Positions 17,187 to 26,082 of a stretch of DNA of 64,000 nt are shown piece by piece. The DNA lies in NCBI RefSeq assembly GCF_002419815.1, contig NZ_DIGV01000032.1:8470-72469 (forward strand), in the 5' to 3' direction. Below the pieces are notes generated by a model that had not been told where the DNA came from, did no database searches, and saw only the letters and a list, made by a program, of their open reading frames with translations. The first letter of the stretch is position 1. The number at the start of each line of letters is the position of its first letter. This stretch comes from Brevundimonas sp. UBA5713 (GTDB taxonomy: Bacteria; Pseudomonadota; Alphaproteobacteria; Caulobacterales; Caulobacteraceae). The position numbers were made by a program, and so were the translations under genes.

Positions 17187-17594
17187 ATGAGCCTTGGCAG
17201 CGAGTTCAAGGAGTTCATCGCCCGCGGTAACGTGGTCGATTTGGCCGTCGGTGTGATCATCGGCGGGGCCTTCGGCAAGATTGTCACCAGTCTGGTGGAT
17301 CAGGTGGTCATGCCGCCCATCGGTTGGTTGATCGGGGGCGTCGATTTCAGCGCTCTGAGCTACACCTTGCCGACCAGCCCGACGAACCCGACCGGCGAGC
17401 CTGCGGTGATCGAATACGGGGCCTTTATCAATACCTGTATCCAGTTCCTGATCGTGGCCTTCGTCATCTTCCTGATGGTCAAGGCTGTGAACCGTCTGCG
17501 TCGTGAGCAGGCCGCAGAGCCGGAAGCCGAAGCCCCGACCCCGACTGAGGCCTTGCTGGCAGAAATCCGCGACGAGCTGAAAAAGCGTCCGTAA
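17187..17594 (+). CDS. mscL: Large-conductance mechanosensitive channel
   Basis: A 135-residue inner-membrane channel that opens under osmotic down-shock. It begins [37 protein letters not shown], the N-terminal helix and TM1 of MscL. A periplasmic loop follows, then TM2 ([25 protein letters not shown]) and a C-terminal helix with Glu/Ala repeats. Length matches the family. It is transcribed alone, and a strong terminator follows. Confidence 0.97.
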   Translation: MSLGSEFKEFIARGNVVDLAVGVIIGGAFGKIVTSLVDQVVMPPIGWLIGGVDFSALSYTLPTSPTNPTGEPAVIEYGAFINTCIQFLIVAFVIFLMVKAVNRLRREQAAEPEAEAPTPTEALLAEIRDELKKRP

Positions 17595-17621
17595 GCGCAT
17601 TTCGCACGGCACATACAAAAA

Positions 17622-17646
17622 GGGCCACCGGATCGTCCGGTGGCCC
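17622..17646. terminator. Bidirectional intrinsic terminator
   Basis: GGGCCACCGGA and TCCGGTGGCCC form a perfect 11-bp stem with a three-base loop, with A5 before and T5 after. It serves converging mscL and the 3D-domain gene. Confidence 0.9.
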
Positions 17647-17675
17647 TTTTTATCGGCGTATGACGCCCCTGAAGC

Positions 17676-18269
17676 TTAGTTGGAGGCCGTTTCCCAAGAC
17701 GGGGGGCAGCCGTCGAAGTCACCCGCGTCCACAATAGTTAGCGTCTTCATATTCAGCGGCATGACAGGGCGCATCGATTGGCGGCCGTGGCCGGTATAGA
17801 GATCGATCTTGGCCCCGCGAATGGCCCCGCCGGTGTCCGACGCATACCAATAGCCGTCGTGTTTCTTGCCGTCCGGCAGTTCTAGACCCACGGTTTCACG
17901 AATGAACAGGCGCGTGCGGCGAGGAATGACGCGGGGGTCTGTGGCGACGGTGCGCATGGGGATCGGACGGCAACCGAGCGAATCGTTACCCGTCGCGCCG
18001 CCACCACCGGCGTGATAGAGGCGGGCCGAAGCGCGCCAGTCAGGATCAGCTTCAAGATGCTGTTGCTGTTCTTCGCTGATATCCAGCGCGTCAGCCAGTT
18101 GCGCGATCTGCGCGGCTTGGGCTTCGGCGGCAGCAGTTTCCTGCGCCAGTACAGTCTCGTAAGGGACCGGACCTCCGGTCGGCGAGAACGACAGAGCCCA
18201 TAGGGCGGCCAGAGCGGCAACCGTATTCAGCATAAAGATAACGAAAGTGGCACCGGCACCAACACCCAC
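17676..18269 (-). CDS. 3D-domain (MltA/YuiC-like) envelope protein
   Basis: A 197-residue protein with an N-terminal membrane anchor (VIFMLNTVAALAALWALSF), a short Gln/Glu-rich helix, and a 3D domain. The domain shows ATDPRVIPRRTRLFI, YASDTGGAIRGAKIDLYTG and VDAGDF, giving the three conserved Asp residues. 3D domains occur in lytic transglycosylases such as MltA and in spore/stationary-phase murein enzymes, so a peptidoglycan role is likely. The GTG start at 18269 lacks a good ribosome-binding site. An ATG at 18292 lies in another frame (MSKSTLAG...), so the true N-terminus is uncertain. Confidence 0.75.
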   Translation of the reverse strand: MGVGAGATFVIFMLNTVAALAALWALSFSPTGGPVPYETVLAQETAAAEAQAAQIAQLADALDISEEQQQHLEADPDWRASARLYHAGGGGATGNDSLGCRPIPMRTVATDPRVIPRRTRLFIRETVGLELPDGKKHDGYWYASDTGGAIRGAKIDLYTGHGRQSMRPVMPLNMKTLTIVDAGDFDGCPPSWETASN

Positions 18270-18662
18270 CGGCGAGAGTGCTTTTGCTCATAAATTGCGG
18301 CATAAAAGTGGCAATAGAGATTAGGCTAATTGCCAAGCGATCAGCAGGCGGAAATGTGACAGCATCTCTTCGCCATTGGTTAGTATACTTAAACTCAAAC
18401 AATACAGTATTTGACGGATAATCTGAACTTTTTGCGCGCGAACGCCTTGCGATCATTACCGTTCACGCGTCTGTGAAATCTATATTATGAAGATTTCGGC
18501 GTGTTTCAGCCAAGTGTGCTGGCTGTCTGATTTCTTTAACCCATCATAAACCGATGATTTATCCTCGCGTCGACGGGATGTGGTGGCAGTGTCGCTGGCA
18601 ATGGGATAAATCGGCACAAGATTTGACCCTATCCACTGGGAACCTTTTTCGGGAACCGCGCC
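18270..18662. other. 393-base intergenic region, divergent promoters
   Basis: This AT-rich stretch separates the divergent 3D-domain and nuclease genes. It holds the palindromic ECF-type promoter candidate described at 18441-18478. No ORF or structured RNA beyond that is convincing. Confidence 0.5.
18441..18478 (-). promoter_or_regulatory. EcfG/sigmaT-like promoter with palindromic -35
   Basis: On the minus strand TGAAC (18461-18465) and CGTT (18441-18444) are separated by 16 bases. This is one mismatch from the alphaproteobacterial general-stress sigma consensus GGAAC-N16/17-CGTT. The -35 sits inside GTTCACGCGTCTGTGAAA, a near-palindrome almost identical to one at 32310. It points toward the 3D-domain gene, with a leader of about 170 bases. 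Confidence 0.4.
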
Positions 18663-19694
18663 ATGATGCGAAACGCCAAGCGTTTGATGATCTCTGCTGC
18701 CGCCTTGATGCTTGTAGCCGTCCCTGCCGCTCAGGTTGGCGCCTGGGGGTCTTCGGGGCACCGCGTGATCGGCGTGGTGGCCATGCAGTCGCTGCCGGAA
18801 ACCTTGCCGGACTTTCTGCGCACGCCGGGGGCAGCCTCTGACGTGGGCGAATATTCGCGTGAACCTGACCGCTGGAAAGGCGCGGGCCAGCCGCATGACC
18901 GCGAGCGTGATACGGCGCACTTTATCGACATGGATGACCAAGGCCGCGTGATGGACCATCGCGGCATGACCATGGACCAGCTGCCGCGTCTGAAGTCCGA
19001 ATATGATGCCGCCCTGACCCGCGCCGGTCTGGATGTCGATACCGCCGGCTATCTGCCTTATGCCATCATGGATGCGTGGCAGAATCTGGAACGCGACTTT
19101 GCCTATTGGCGTGTTCTGAATGCCGCTGAAACGCGCGAAACCGATCTGGCCAAGCGTGAATGGTACCGTGCGGACCGCCTGCGCCGTGAACAACTGATCC
19201 TGCGCGACATCGGCGTGCTGAGCCACTATCTGGGTGACGCCTCCCAGCCCCACCACACCACCATCCACTTCAACGGCTGGGCCGGTGAAACCAATCCGGA
19301 AGGCTTCACCACCTCGCGCCGCACCCATAGTGCGTTCGAGAGCGAATATGCCTCGCGCAACCTGAATCCGGTGATTGTTCGCGCCTCGATGGCCCCGTTG
19401 AATGTCGAAGGTTTCGACGTGAAAGCACGTACCGCCAGCTATCTGAACACCACGCTGGGCACGGTCATCCCCTTCTACCGTCTGGAAAAGGAGGGGGCCT
19501 TCCGCGACGTCGACCCGCGTGGTGCAGAGTTTTTGAACACGCGCCTGACGGCCGGTGCCGAGCAACTGCGCGACTATGTGGTTGCGGCCTGGAATGTCTC
19601 GGCCCAGTCGTCTGTCGGTTGGCCGGCGGTCAAGGTGGCCGAAGTCGAAGCGGGCACCACCGATCCGTGGACGGCAATGGTCGGCGACGACTAA
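18663..19694 (+). CDS. Exported S1/P1-type nuclease (zinc-dependent phospholipase C fold)
   Basis: A 343-residue secreted protein. A signal peptide ends at about residue 27 (AQVGA), leaving Trp as the first mature residue followed by GSSGHRVIG. In the S1/P1 nuclease and phospholipase C family the amino-terminal Trp itself binds zinc. Further ligand motifs are TAHFIDMD and LSHYLGDASQPHH, so three-zinc chemistry is likely. Single-stranded nucleic acid or 3'-nucleotide cleavage in the periplasm is the expected role. Start choice between two adjacent ATGs (18663, 18666) is open. Confidence 0.85.
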   Translation: MMRNAKRLMISAAALMLVAVPAAQVGAWGSSGHRVIGVVAMQSLPETLPDFLRTPGAASDVGEYSREPDRWKGAGQPHDRERDTAHFIDMDDQGRVMDHRGMTMDQLPRLKSEYDAALTRAGLDVDTAGYLPYAIMDAWQNLERDFAYWRVLNAAETRETDLAKREWYRADRLRREQLILRDIGVLSHYLGDASQPHHTTIHFNGWAGETNPEGFTTSRRTHSAFESEYASRNLNPVIVRASMAPLNVEGFDVKARTASYLNTTLGTVIPFYRLEKEGAFRDVDPRGAEFLNTRLTAGAEQLRDYVVAAWNVSAQSSVGWPAVKVAEVEAGTTDPWTAMVGDD

Positions 19695-19720
19695 TCTTTT
19701 TCAATCTATTGGTCGGATTG

Positions 19721-19748
19721 GGCCGCTCCTGCCTTCGCAGGGGCGGCC
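19721..19748 (+). terminator. Likely terminator after the nuclease gene
   Basis: GGCCGCTCCTGC and GCAGGGGCGGCC form a strong stem with a CTTC loop. The tail TTCGCGTTT is modest. Confidence 0.5.
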
Positions 19749-19769
19749 TTCGCGTTTAAAGAGGCCGCC

Positions 19770-20576
19770 ATGAGCGATACTGCACCCCGCGACCTAACCC
19801 CGCCTGTCGTTATTCTTGACCGTTCGCAGCTGGCCGACAACATCGGCTCGGTGGCGCGCGTCATGGCCAATTTCGGCCTGTCGGAACTGCGTTTGGTCAA
19901 TCCGCGCGACGGCTGGCCGCAAGAGCGTGCCTGGGCCACGGCCTCGGGTGCTGACTGGGTGCTGGAAGGGATCAAGGTATTCGACACGGTGGCTGACGCC
20001 ATCCACGATCTGAACATCGTCTTCGCCACCACGGCGCGCCCGCGCGAGACGCGTCAGCCGGTTCGCACCCCGCGCGAGAGCGCCCGCATCCTGTACGACG
20101 AGACCTCGGCGGGGCTGAAGTGCGGTCTGCTGTTTGGCGGTGAGCGCGCCGGTCTGGAAACGACCGATATCGCCCTGTGCGCGGGCATCACCACCATTCC
20201 GATCGATCCCAAGCACCACTCGCTCAATCTGGCGCAGGCCGTGGCTATCAACGCCTATGAGTGGCGTACCCTGATCCTCGACGCTCCGCCGCCGCGTTTC
20301 CGCGAGATCGATCCGCCCGCGTCCAATGACCTGCTGATCGGCATGTACGAGCATCTGGAAACGGAGCTGGAGAACGGCGGCTTCTTCCATCCGCCCGAGA
20401 AGAAGCGTTCCATGAGCCAGAACCTGCGCGTGATGCTGGGCCGCGCTCAATTCAGCGAACAGGAAGTGGCCACCTTCCGCGGTGTGATCCACGCCCTGGC
20501 CCAAGGCCGTGGCCGCGTTCTGGCCAAGATGGCGGCCAAAGCAGCTGCCGACGCCAAGGCCAAGTCCGAAGACTAG
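19770..20576 (+). CDS. trmJ: tRNA (cytidine/uridine-2'-O-)-methyltransferase TrmJ
   Basis: A 268-residue SPOUT methyltransferase that 2'-O-methylates position 32 of tRNAs using SAM. Motif 1 is LADNIGSVARVMANFGLSELRLVNP, motif 2 CGLLFGGERAGLE and motif 3 IPIDPKHHSLNLAQAVAINAYEW, forming the trefoil knot. The C-terminal helical extension matches TrmJ rather than shorter TrmL. It converges on the patatin gene with only four bases between stop codons. Confidence 0.9.
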   Translation: MSDTAPRDLTPPVVILDRSQLADNIGSVARVMANFGLSELRLVNPRDGWPQERAWATASGADWVLEGIKVFDTVADAIHDLNIVFATTARPRETRQPVRTPRESARILYDETSAGLKCGLLFGGERAGLETTDIALCAGITTIPIDPKHHSLNLAQAVAINAYEWRTLILDAPPPRFREIDPPASNDLLIGMYEHLETELENGGFFHPPEKKRSMSQNLRVMLGRAQFSEQEVATFRGVIHALAQGRGRVLAKMAAKAAADAKAKSED

Positions 20577-20580
20577 GCCC

Positions 20581-21750
20581 CTAGCGGAAATGGGGCAGGT
20601 GCAGGGCCTCGGCCAAACGCTCCAGCCCCGTGGTCGGCACTTCGGTCGACCATAGCTGCCCAGAGACGGCGCGCTGACGGCCCTCGTTGAACAGGGCTTC
20701 CATCGCTGCGGTCTCAAAGTTCAGGATGTTGGATGTCTGCGCCTCATTGGGGATAGAGGCGGTCTTCAGCGGTATGCCCTGCGCGGCGCACAGAGTGGTC
20801 GCCGTAATCAAGGACTGGCGATACGAAAAACGCAGCATGGCCTCGAAACTGCGCATCATGACGGCAGGCAGATTGGGCGCGACGGCCCTTGGCTGCGGGT
20901 CCAGCATGGTGTTGACGATCACATGCACGCGCCCGCCCTTCAGCCGCTTGCCCAGCTTGTTCCAGCGCAGCAGGCCTTCGGGCATGATGAACAGCGGAGC
21001 CGAGACGCCGCCATCCACGTGCATTTCCTCATAGAGGCAGCCTTCGTACTCGGTGGTGATGCGGTGTGGGCTGAAAATGCCCGGCAGGCTGGCCGAGGCG
21101 ACCAGCACCTCGCGGAACAGTTTCAGGGCTTGTTCGCCGCCGTGGCTGGCGATGGCACCCATGTCCCAGATACAGCAGGCCTGATGGTCCAGATCAGTGG
21201 TGGCCACCAACAGGCGACGGCCACGCGCATGTTGAGCAGCAACGGCGGTAATCAGTTCTGCATCGACAAACGGTTCGATCAGGCTGTGCAGGGCCTCAGC
21301 CTTCAACAGGCCGCCACTGAACATGGCCATGCGGCGCGGGCTGAGCAGCTGTTTGGCATGGCCGCCGGTATAGGCGTCCTTCAGCTTTTCGTCCAAGCTG
21401 GGTCCCAGAAAGGCGAGGGGCGCGATCAGGGCACCGGTGCTGACGCCCGTTACCAGTGCAAACTCTGGCCGTGTGCCGGTCTCGGTCCAGCCGGTCAGCG
21501 CGCCCGCCCCATAGGCTCCGCCAGCAGCCCCGCCGGACAGGGCGAGGATGTCGAACCGTCCTGACGTCCAGCCCGAACGGGGCAGGGACAACCGGTCCGC
21601 CGCCAGCGCCAGCGACGTCTCTGCCGCCGACACGGTCAGACGAATGTCCTTGAACCCCTTCACCTCCGCATGGGCCACAGGGGCGCACGGCAGACGGCGC
21701 CCGCGTTTGGGGCGGGGCGCAGCAGGAACCGGAGACGGCAGATCAGTCAT
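20581..21750 (-). CDS. Patatin-like phospholipase
   Basis: A 389-residue patatin-domain lipid acyl hydrolase with a Ser-Asp dyad. The oxyanion loop is GGAAGGAYGAGAL, the nucleophile GVSTG and the acid VDGG in EEMHVDGGVSAPL. The first 80 residues are a Pro/Arg-rich segment with no obvious signal peptide. ATG at 21750 is preferred over an upstream start at 21786. It lies downstream of two acyl-CoA dehydrogenases in the same direction, so fatty-acid release feeding beta-oxidation is a plausible link. Confidence 0.88.
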   Translation of the reverse strand: MTDLPSPVPAAPRPKRGRRLPCAPVAHAEVKGFKDIRLTVSAAETSLALAADRLSLPRSGWTSGRFDILALSGGAAGGAYGAGALTGWTETGTRPEFALVTGVSTGALIAPLAFLGPSLDEKLKDAYTGGHAKQLLSPRRMAMFSGGLLKAEALHSLIEPFVDAELITAVAAQHARGRRLLVATTDLDHQACCIWDMGAIASHGGEQALKLFREVLVASASLPGIFSPHRITTEYEGCLYEEMHVDGGVSAPLFIMPEGLLRWNKLGKRLKGGRVHVIVNTMLDPQPRAVAPNLPAVMMRSFEAMLRFSYRQSLITATTLCAAQGIPLKTASIPNEAQTSNILNFETAAMEALFNEGRQRAVSGQLWSTEVPTTGLERLAEALHLPHFR

Positions 21751-21792
21751 AGCCACAGCCTTGCCCAGCCGTCCCCGCGATAGCAAGCGGCC

Positions 21793-22911
21793 TTAATAGC
21801 CGCGCGCGTCGGCCAGACGGTTCATGTGGTAGTGGCTGTCGCCCAGCGTTTCGTTCAGCACCCGCACGCGTTTCATGTACAGACCGATGTCGAACTCGTC
21901 GGTCATGCCGACACCGCCGTGCATCTGCACGCCTTCCTGAACGGCCAGTTCGGCCACGCGTCCGGCCTTGGCCTTGGCGACCGAGGTGGCCAGATCGACG
22001 CCCTCGCGGCCCTCGTCGATGGCTTGTAGGGCCCCCAGCGTCGCCGCCTTGGTCAGTTCCAGCTCGGTATAGAGGTGGGCTGCGCGGTGTTGCAGGGCCT
22101 GAAACTCGCCGATCAGCTTGCCGAACTGCTGGCGCGTGCGCAGATACTCCAGCGTGATGGCAAAGGCCTGATCGCCCGCACCGTTCAAACTAGCTGCCGT
22201 GCAGGCCCGCCCCATAAACAGGGCCTTGTCCAGTGTGGCCTGTCCGGCACCGGCCTCGCCGATCAGGGCATCGGCATTGACCTCGACGTCCTTCAGACTG
22301 ATGCGGGCGGCATTGTGGGCATCGACCATGAGGGTGCGCTCGATCGCCACGCCTTGGGTCTTGGGATCGATCAGGAACAGGCTGAGGCCTTCATCGGTCC
22401 GGGCGGCCACGATCAGGGCATCGGCCACGTGGCCGTCCAGCACCATGGCCTTGTCGCCGTTCAGCCGGAAGCCATTACCGCTGCGTTCGGCGCGGGCCTC
22501 GATCTTTTGCGGGGCGTGTTTGGCCCCTTCGTCGATCGCCAGCGACAGTATCGCCTCGCCCGCAGCAATCTTGGGCAGCCAAGCCTTTTGAGACTCGCTA
22601 CCCGCGTCCTTCAGCACGCTGGCCGACAGGATGGCACTGCCCAGAAAGGGCGAGGGCGTCAGGGTGCGGCCAAGGCTCTCGGCGATCACGCCCGCCTCGA
22701 CGGCACCGAGGCCCGAGCCGCCATGCTCTTCGTCGATGATCACACCCGCAAAGCCCATCTCGCCAAAGGCCTTCCACAGATCACGCGAAACGCCGTCGGC
22801 ATCGCGGCTGTCTCGCAGCTGGCGTAGATGTTTGATCGGCGCATTTTCTTTTAGAAAGCCGTCCACCGCCTCGCGCAGCATGACTTGTTCTTCTGTCAGG
22901 ATCAGCGGCAT
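21793..22911 (-). CDS. Acyl-CoA dehydrogenase, shorter subunit
   Basis: A 372-residue FAD enzyme. It opens MPLILTEEQVMLREAVDGFL, the N-terminal helical domain. The beta domain is followed by QFGKLIGEFQALQHRAA and the C-terminal MHGGVGMTDEFDIGLYMKR. The usual catalytic Glu region is not obvious. It starts four bases after the stop of the second dehydrogenase. Such paired, divergent subunits form alpha2beta2 enzymes in steroid and long-chain degradation, where one subunit lost full active-site residues. That pairing is inferred here. Confidence 0.87.
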   Translation of the reverse strand: MPLILTEEQVMLREAVDGFLKENAPIKHLRQLRDSRDADGVSRDLWKAFGEMGFAGVIIDEEHGGSGLGAVEAGVIAESLGRTLTPSPFLGSAILSASVLKDAGSESQKAWLPKIAAGEAILSLAIDEGAKHAPQKIEARAERSGNGFRLNGDKAMVLDGHVADALIVAARTDEGLSLFLIDPKTQGVAIERTLMVDAHNAARISLKDVEVNADALIGEAGAGQATLDKALFMGRACTAASLNGAGDQAFAITLEYLRTRQQFGKLIGEFQALQHRAAHLYTELELTKAATLGALQAIDEGREGVDLATSVAKAKAGRVAELAVQEGVQMHGGVGMTDEFDIGLYMKRVRVLNETLGDSHYHMNRLADARGY

Positions 22912-22915
22912 GGGG

Positions 22916-24097
22916 TCAGGCTCCCGGCAGGGTCAGCAGGTGTTTGGCGATGATGTTCAGCTGCACCTCGGTGGTGCCGCCCTCGATGGAGTTGGCCTTG
23001 GTGCGCAGCCAGCTACGGGCACGCTCGCCGTCCTGCGAGCGTTCGCCTTCCCATTCCAGCGCGTCGATGCCCCCTGCCGACATCAGCAGTTCATAGCGGC
23101 GCTTGTTCAGTTCCGAGCCATAGTATTTCAGCACCGAAGCCAGCGCAGGATGGGCCTGTCCGGCCTTCATACGGTCCACAGCACTGTCCATGGCCAGCTG
23201 GAAGGCGGCACCGTCCAGTTCCCATTCGGCGATGCGTGCGCGCAGCATGGGATCATCCAGACGGCCCAGATCGTCGCTGCCGATGCTGTCGCGGGCGACT
23301 GCGCCTAACGGGCGACCCATCATGCTCTCGCCCATCTCGCCGATCATGGTCCGCTCATGGGCCAACAAGTATTTGGCGACGTCCCAGCCGCGATTGAGTT
23401 CGCCGACAAGGTCTTCCTTCTCGACGCGTACATTGTCGAAGAAGGTCTCGCAGAAGGGCGATTTGCCTGAAATCAGGGTGATAGGTCGGGTCGACACACC
23501 GGGGGTGGTCATGTCGAACAGGACAAAGCTTATGCCGCGGTGTTTGCTGGTCGGGTCGGTCCGCACCAGACAGAAAATCCAGTCGGCCTGATCGGCATAG
23601 GATGTCCAGATCTTCTGGCCGTTGACGATCCAGTGGTCGCCCTTGTCCTCGGCGCGGGTCTGTAGTGAGGCGAGATCGGACCCCGAACCCGGTTCGGAAT
23701 AGCCCTGACACCAGCGGATTTCGCCGCGCACGATGGGCGGCAGGAATTTCTTCTTCTGCTCTTCGGTACCGAACGCCAGAAGCGCTGGCCCCAGCATCCA
23801 GATGCCAAAGCTGTTCAGCGCAGGCTGGGCCTTGATGCGGCGAAGCTCGCTGGCCAGCACCTTGGCCTGCGCCCGCGTCAGGCCGCCGCCACCGTATTCG
23901 GCGGGCCATTCCGGTGCGGTCCAGCCCTTGGCCCCCATCCGCTCCATCCAGAGCTTGTGGGCGGGCGTCTTGAAGGTGGCGTTGCGGCCACCCCAGATCA
24001 TATCGTTTTCAGACTCGATCGGCCCGCGCACTTCGGGCGGGCAGTTGTCTTCCAGCCAGCGGCGCACCTCGGCGCGGAAGCCTTCCAAATCGCTCAT
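22916..24097 (-). CDS. Acyl-CoA dehydrogenase, longer subunit
   Basis: A 393-residue acyl-CoA dehydrogenase. Motifs include WCQGYSEPGSGSDLASLQTRA, WIVNGQKIWTSYADQADW and, at the C-terminus, LRTKANSIEGGTTEVQLNIIAKHLLTLPG. These are the FAD-binding and C-terminal helices of the FadE17/26-like branch. It is the first gene of the pair. Substrate is unknown; long or branched acyl-CoA is likely from the pairing. Confidence 0.9.
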   Translation of the reverse strand: MSDLEGFRAEVRRWLEDNCPPEVRGPIESENDMIWGGRNATFKTPAHKLWMERMGAKGWTAPEWPAEYGGGGLTRAQAKVLASELRRIKAQPALNSFGIWMLGPALLAFGTEEQKKKFLPPIVRGEIRWCQGYSEPGSGSDLASLQTRAEDKGDHWIVNGQKIWTSYADQADWIFCLVRTDPTSKHRGISFVLFDMTTPGVSTRPITLISGKSPFCETFFDNVRVEKEDLVGELNRGWDVAKYLLAHERTMIGEMGESMMGRPLGAVARDSIGSDDLGRLDDPMLRARIAEWELDGAAFQLAMDSAVDRMKAGQAHPALASVLKYYGSELNKRRYELLMSAGGIDALEWEGERSQDGERARSWLRTKANSIEGGTTEVQLNIIAKHLLTLPGA

Positions 24098-24199
24098 GGC
24101 TTTTGCGTTTCCCAGTCAGGCGGCTTCTAGAGGGCCGCTTTCGTGATCGACGTTACCACACGCGTTTTGATTGGCTACTGTCTCTAGAGCGCTTGTCGA

Positions 24200-24457
24200 T
24201 CACACCTTCTTGGGCAGGAAGGGCGAGAAGGTGATCACCGTAAAGGTGTCGCGGATGTGTGGACGGGTCTGCACCTGTTTGGTGACAAAGGTGCCGATGT
24301 CGGCGTCCTTGGGCAGGTGGAATTTTGCCAGAAGATCGTGCTGGCCCGAGGTGGAATAGACCTCGCTGACGTTCTCGACATTGTCCACCAGATCGGCGGC
24401 TACGTCATTGGCATAGCCCAGCTCGCATTTGATGAAGACGAAAATGGCGGTCATCAT
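24200..24457 (-). CDS. Stand-alone Lrp/AsnC ligand-binding (RAM) domain protein
   Basis: An 85-residue protein consisting only of the AsnC_trans_reg domain (TAIFVFIKCELGYANDVAADLVD...VYSTSGQHDLLAKFHLP...VQTRPHIRDTFTVITF). The helix-turn-helix of Lrp is absent. Such proteins form decameric rings that bind amino acids. It may sense small molecules or modulate Lrp-type regulators. GGGAG lies ten bases before the first ATG. Confidence 0.85.
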   Translation of the reverse strand: MMTAIFVFIKCELGYANDVAADLVDNVENVSEVYSTSGQHDLLAKFHLPKDADIGTFVTKQVQTRPHIRDTFTVITFSPFLPKKV

Positions 24458-24531
24458 GGTGGCAACACTCCCTTGGATGCTCCTGCCTTAGCGCGCGGGG
24501 AGGGGCGGGCCAAGGGAGCGCCCAAGACAAA

Positions 24532-24557
24532 GGGCGCTGCGGTTGCCCGCAACGCCC
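24532..24557 (-). terminator. Likely terminator of ppa
   Basis: GGGCGCTGCGG and CCGCAACGCCC pair with one mismatch. On the minus strand the stem is followed by TTTGTCTT, 30 bases past the ppa stop. Confidence 0.55.
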
Positions 24558-24585
24558 CACAAATCTCTAAAGCCCTACGTCTGGC

Positions 24586-25125
24586 TTATTTGGCCAGCTT
24601 GGCCTGATGTGCAGCCTGACCGGCGACGATCAGGTCAGCGGCTTCCTGAGCCGAGCCCCAGCGGTCAATCTTCACGAACTTGCCTTTTTCCAGGTCCTTG
24701 TAGCGGGTGAAGAAGTGCTCGATCTGCTGCAGCTGGATTTCCGGCAGTTGTTCGTACGAGGTGACGTCCTTGTAGAAGGGGGTCATCTTGTCGACCGGCA
24801 CGCACAGGATCTTCTCGTCGCGGCCTGCTTCGTCGGTCATGATCAGCACGCCGATCGGACGCGAACGCAGAACGCTGCCCGGAACCACCGGATACGGGGT
24901 CAGGACCAGAACGTCGCACGGGTCACCGTCGTCCGACAGGGTGTGCGGGATGAAGCCGTAGTTGGCCGGATAGATCATCGGGGTCGACAGGAAGCGGTCG
25001 ACGTACAGCGCGCCCGAATCCTTATCCATCTCGTACTTCACCGGCGTGCCGCCAGCCGAAATCTCGATGATGGCGTTGACGTCCCACGGGGCGTCCTTGC
25101 CGACCGGAATGGCTTCGATGTTCAT
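24586..25125 (-). CDS. ppa: Inorganic pyrophosphatase
   Basis: A 179-residue family I soluble pyrophosphatase that hydrolyses PPi to drive biosynthesis. The signature DDGDPCDVLVL has the metal-binding Asp residues. KYEMDKDSGALYVDRFLSTPMIYPANYGFIPHT is the usual active-site stretch. Length is standard for the bacterial hexameric enzyme. It is transcribed alone with its own terminator. Confidence 0.97.
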   Translation of the reverse strand: MNIEAIPVGKDAPWDVNAIIEISAGGTPVKYEMDKDSGALYVDRFLSTPMIYPANYGFIPHTLSDDGDPCDVLVLTPYPVVPGSVLRSRPIGVLIMTDEAGRDEKILCVPVDKMTPFYKDVTSYEQLPEIQLQQIEHFFTRYKDLEKGKFVKIDRWGSAQEAADLIVAGQAAHQAKLAK

Positions 25126-25249
25126 ATTTGTGCTCTATTGCAGATGCGAATGAAGTTGGCGGGCGTGATAAGCTTTGCGCACGCATACGGCAAGCGGCAC
25201 CACGTACGCACAGGCGGGTTTGCGCCTCTGCGGGTAAGGAAAATGGTCG

Positions 25250-25936
25250 ATGTTGGCTCTGGATTGGGTCTCCCTAATCGTCTTCTGTCTGGCTTGGCTG
25301 GGGTATGATCCACTGCTGGGGGTGTTGGCGCGAAAGAGTGGCACACTGAATGCGGACATGTTGCTGATCCGTCAGGCGTGGATGCGGGCCATGACCGAGC
25401 GCCAGATGCGTCTGGTCGATGCCCAGTTGATGGGCCACACCATTTCCTCGGCTTCGTTTTTCGCCTCGACCAACCTGCTGTTGATTGCGGCGGTTGCGGG
25501 GGTGTTGTTCGGCGGAGATACCGCCTTGCGCAATATTGCCAATCTGGGAGCCGACGCGCCCAGTATTCAGGTGATGGAGGGTAAGCTGGCGCTCATCATC
25601 GTCTGTCTGGCGCGCGGCCTGCTCGATCTGGTCTGGGCGCTGAGGCAACTGAACTATACGGTGGCCCTGATCGGTGCCGCGCCAGAAGTCCACGAAGAGG
25701 CAGATCGCGCCACCTTTGCGCAGGCGGCCGCCCGCGTGCTCAATCCGGCACTATCCTCGTTCAATCGCGGGGTGCGGGGCTATTATTTCGCCCTCGCGGC
25801 GGCAGCGTGGATGTTCGGCGCGATATGGCTGCTTTTGGCGGTCGTTGCGGTGACCGCCCTGTTGCTGTGGCGCCAGATCGGATCGCCGGCGGCGCAGGCC
25901 GTCCGTCACGCGCGACGCCTGCTGGATCGTGGTTAG
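25250..25936 (+). CDS. DUF599 family membrane protein
   Basis: A 228-residue inner-membrane protein with four hydrophobic segments (about 5-25, 70-90, 115-130, 180-210). The family core RQAWMRAMTERQMRLVDAQLMGHTISSASFFASTNLLLIAAVAGVL is clear. Members are common in proteobacteria and have no assigned function. It is divergent from ppa and precedes an sRNA gene. Confidence 0.8.
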   Translation: MLALDWVSLIVFCLAWLGYDPLLGVLARKSGTLNADMLLIRQAWMRAMTERQMRLVDAQLMGHTISSASFFASTNLLLIAAVAGVLFGGDTALRNIANLGADAPSIQVMEGKLALIIVCLARGLLDLVWALRQLNYTVALIGAAPEVHEEADRATFAQAAARVLNPALSSFNRGVRGYYFALAAAAWMFGAIWLLLAVVAVTALLLWRQIGSPAAQAVRHARRLLDRG

Positions 25937-26050
25937 ACCTTGGTCGTGCTGCACTGCGAAATGGCACTCTAAAAGGCCCAATTTCCTGCCGTTTCACGCA
26001 ATTGTTGCAGTTCATGAAACAGGGTGTGACAGAGTTTCGCGAATCCGGGG

Positions 26051-26079
26051 TTGATATTTTGTGCGCTGCAACCTAGCTT
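26051..26079 (+). promoter_or_regulatory. Promoter of the SuhB/MmgR-type sRNA
   Basis: TTGATA (26051-26056) and TAGCTT (26074-26079) are spaced 17 bases and end just before the first stem of the sRNA. Confidence 0.5.
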
Positions 26080-26082
26080 GAG

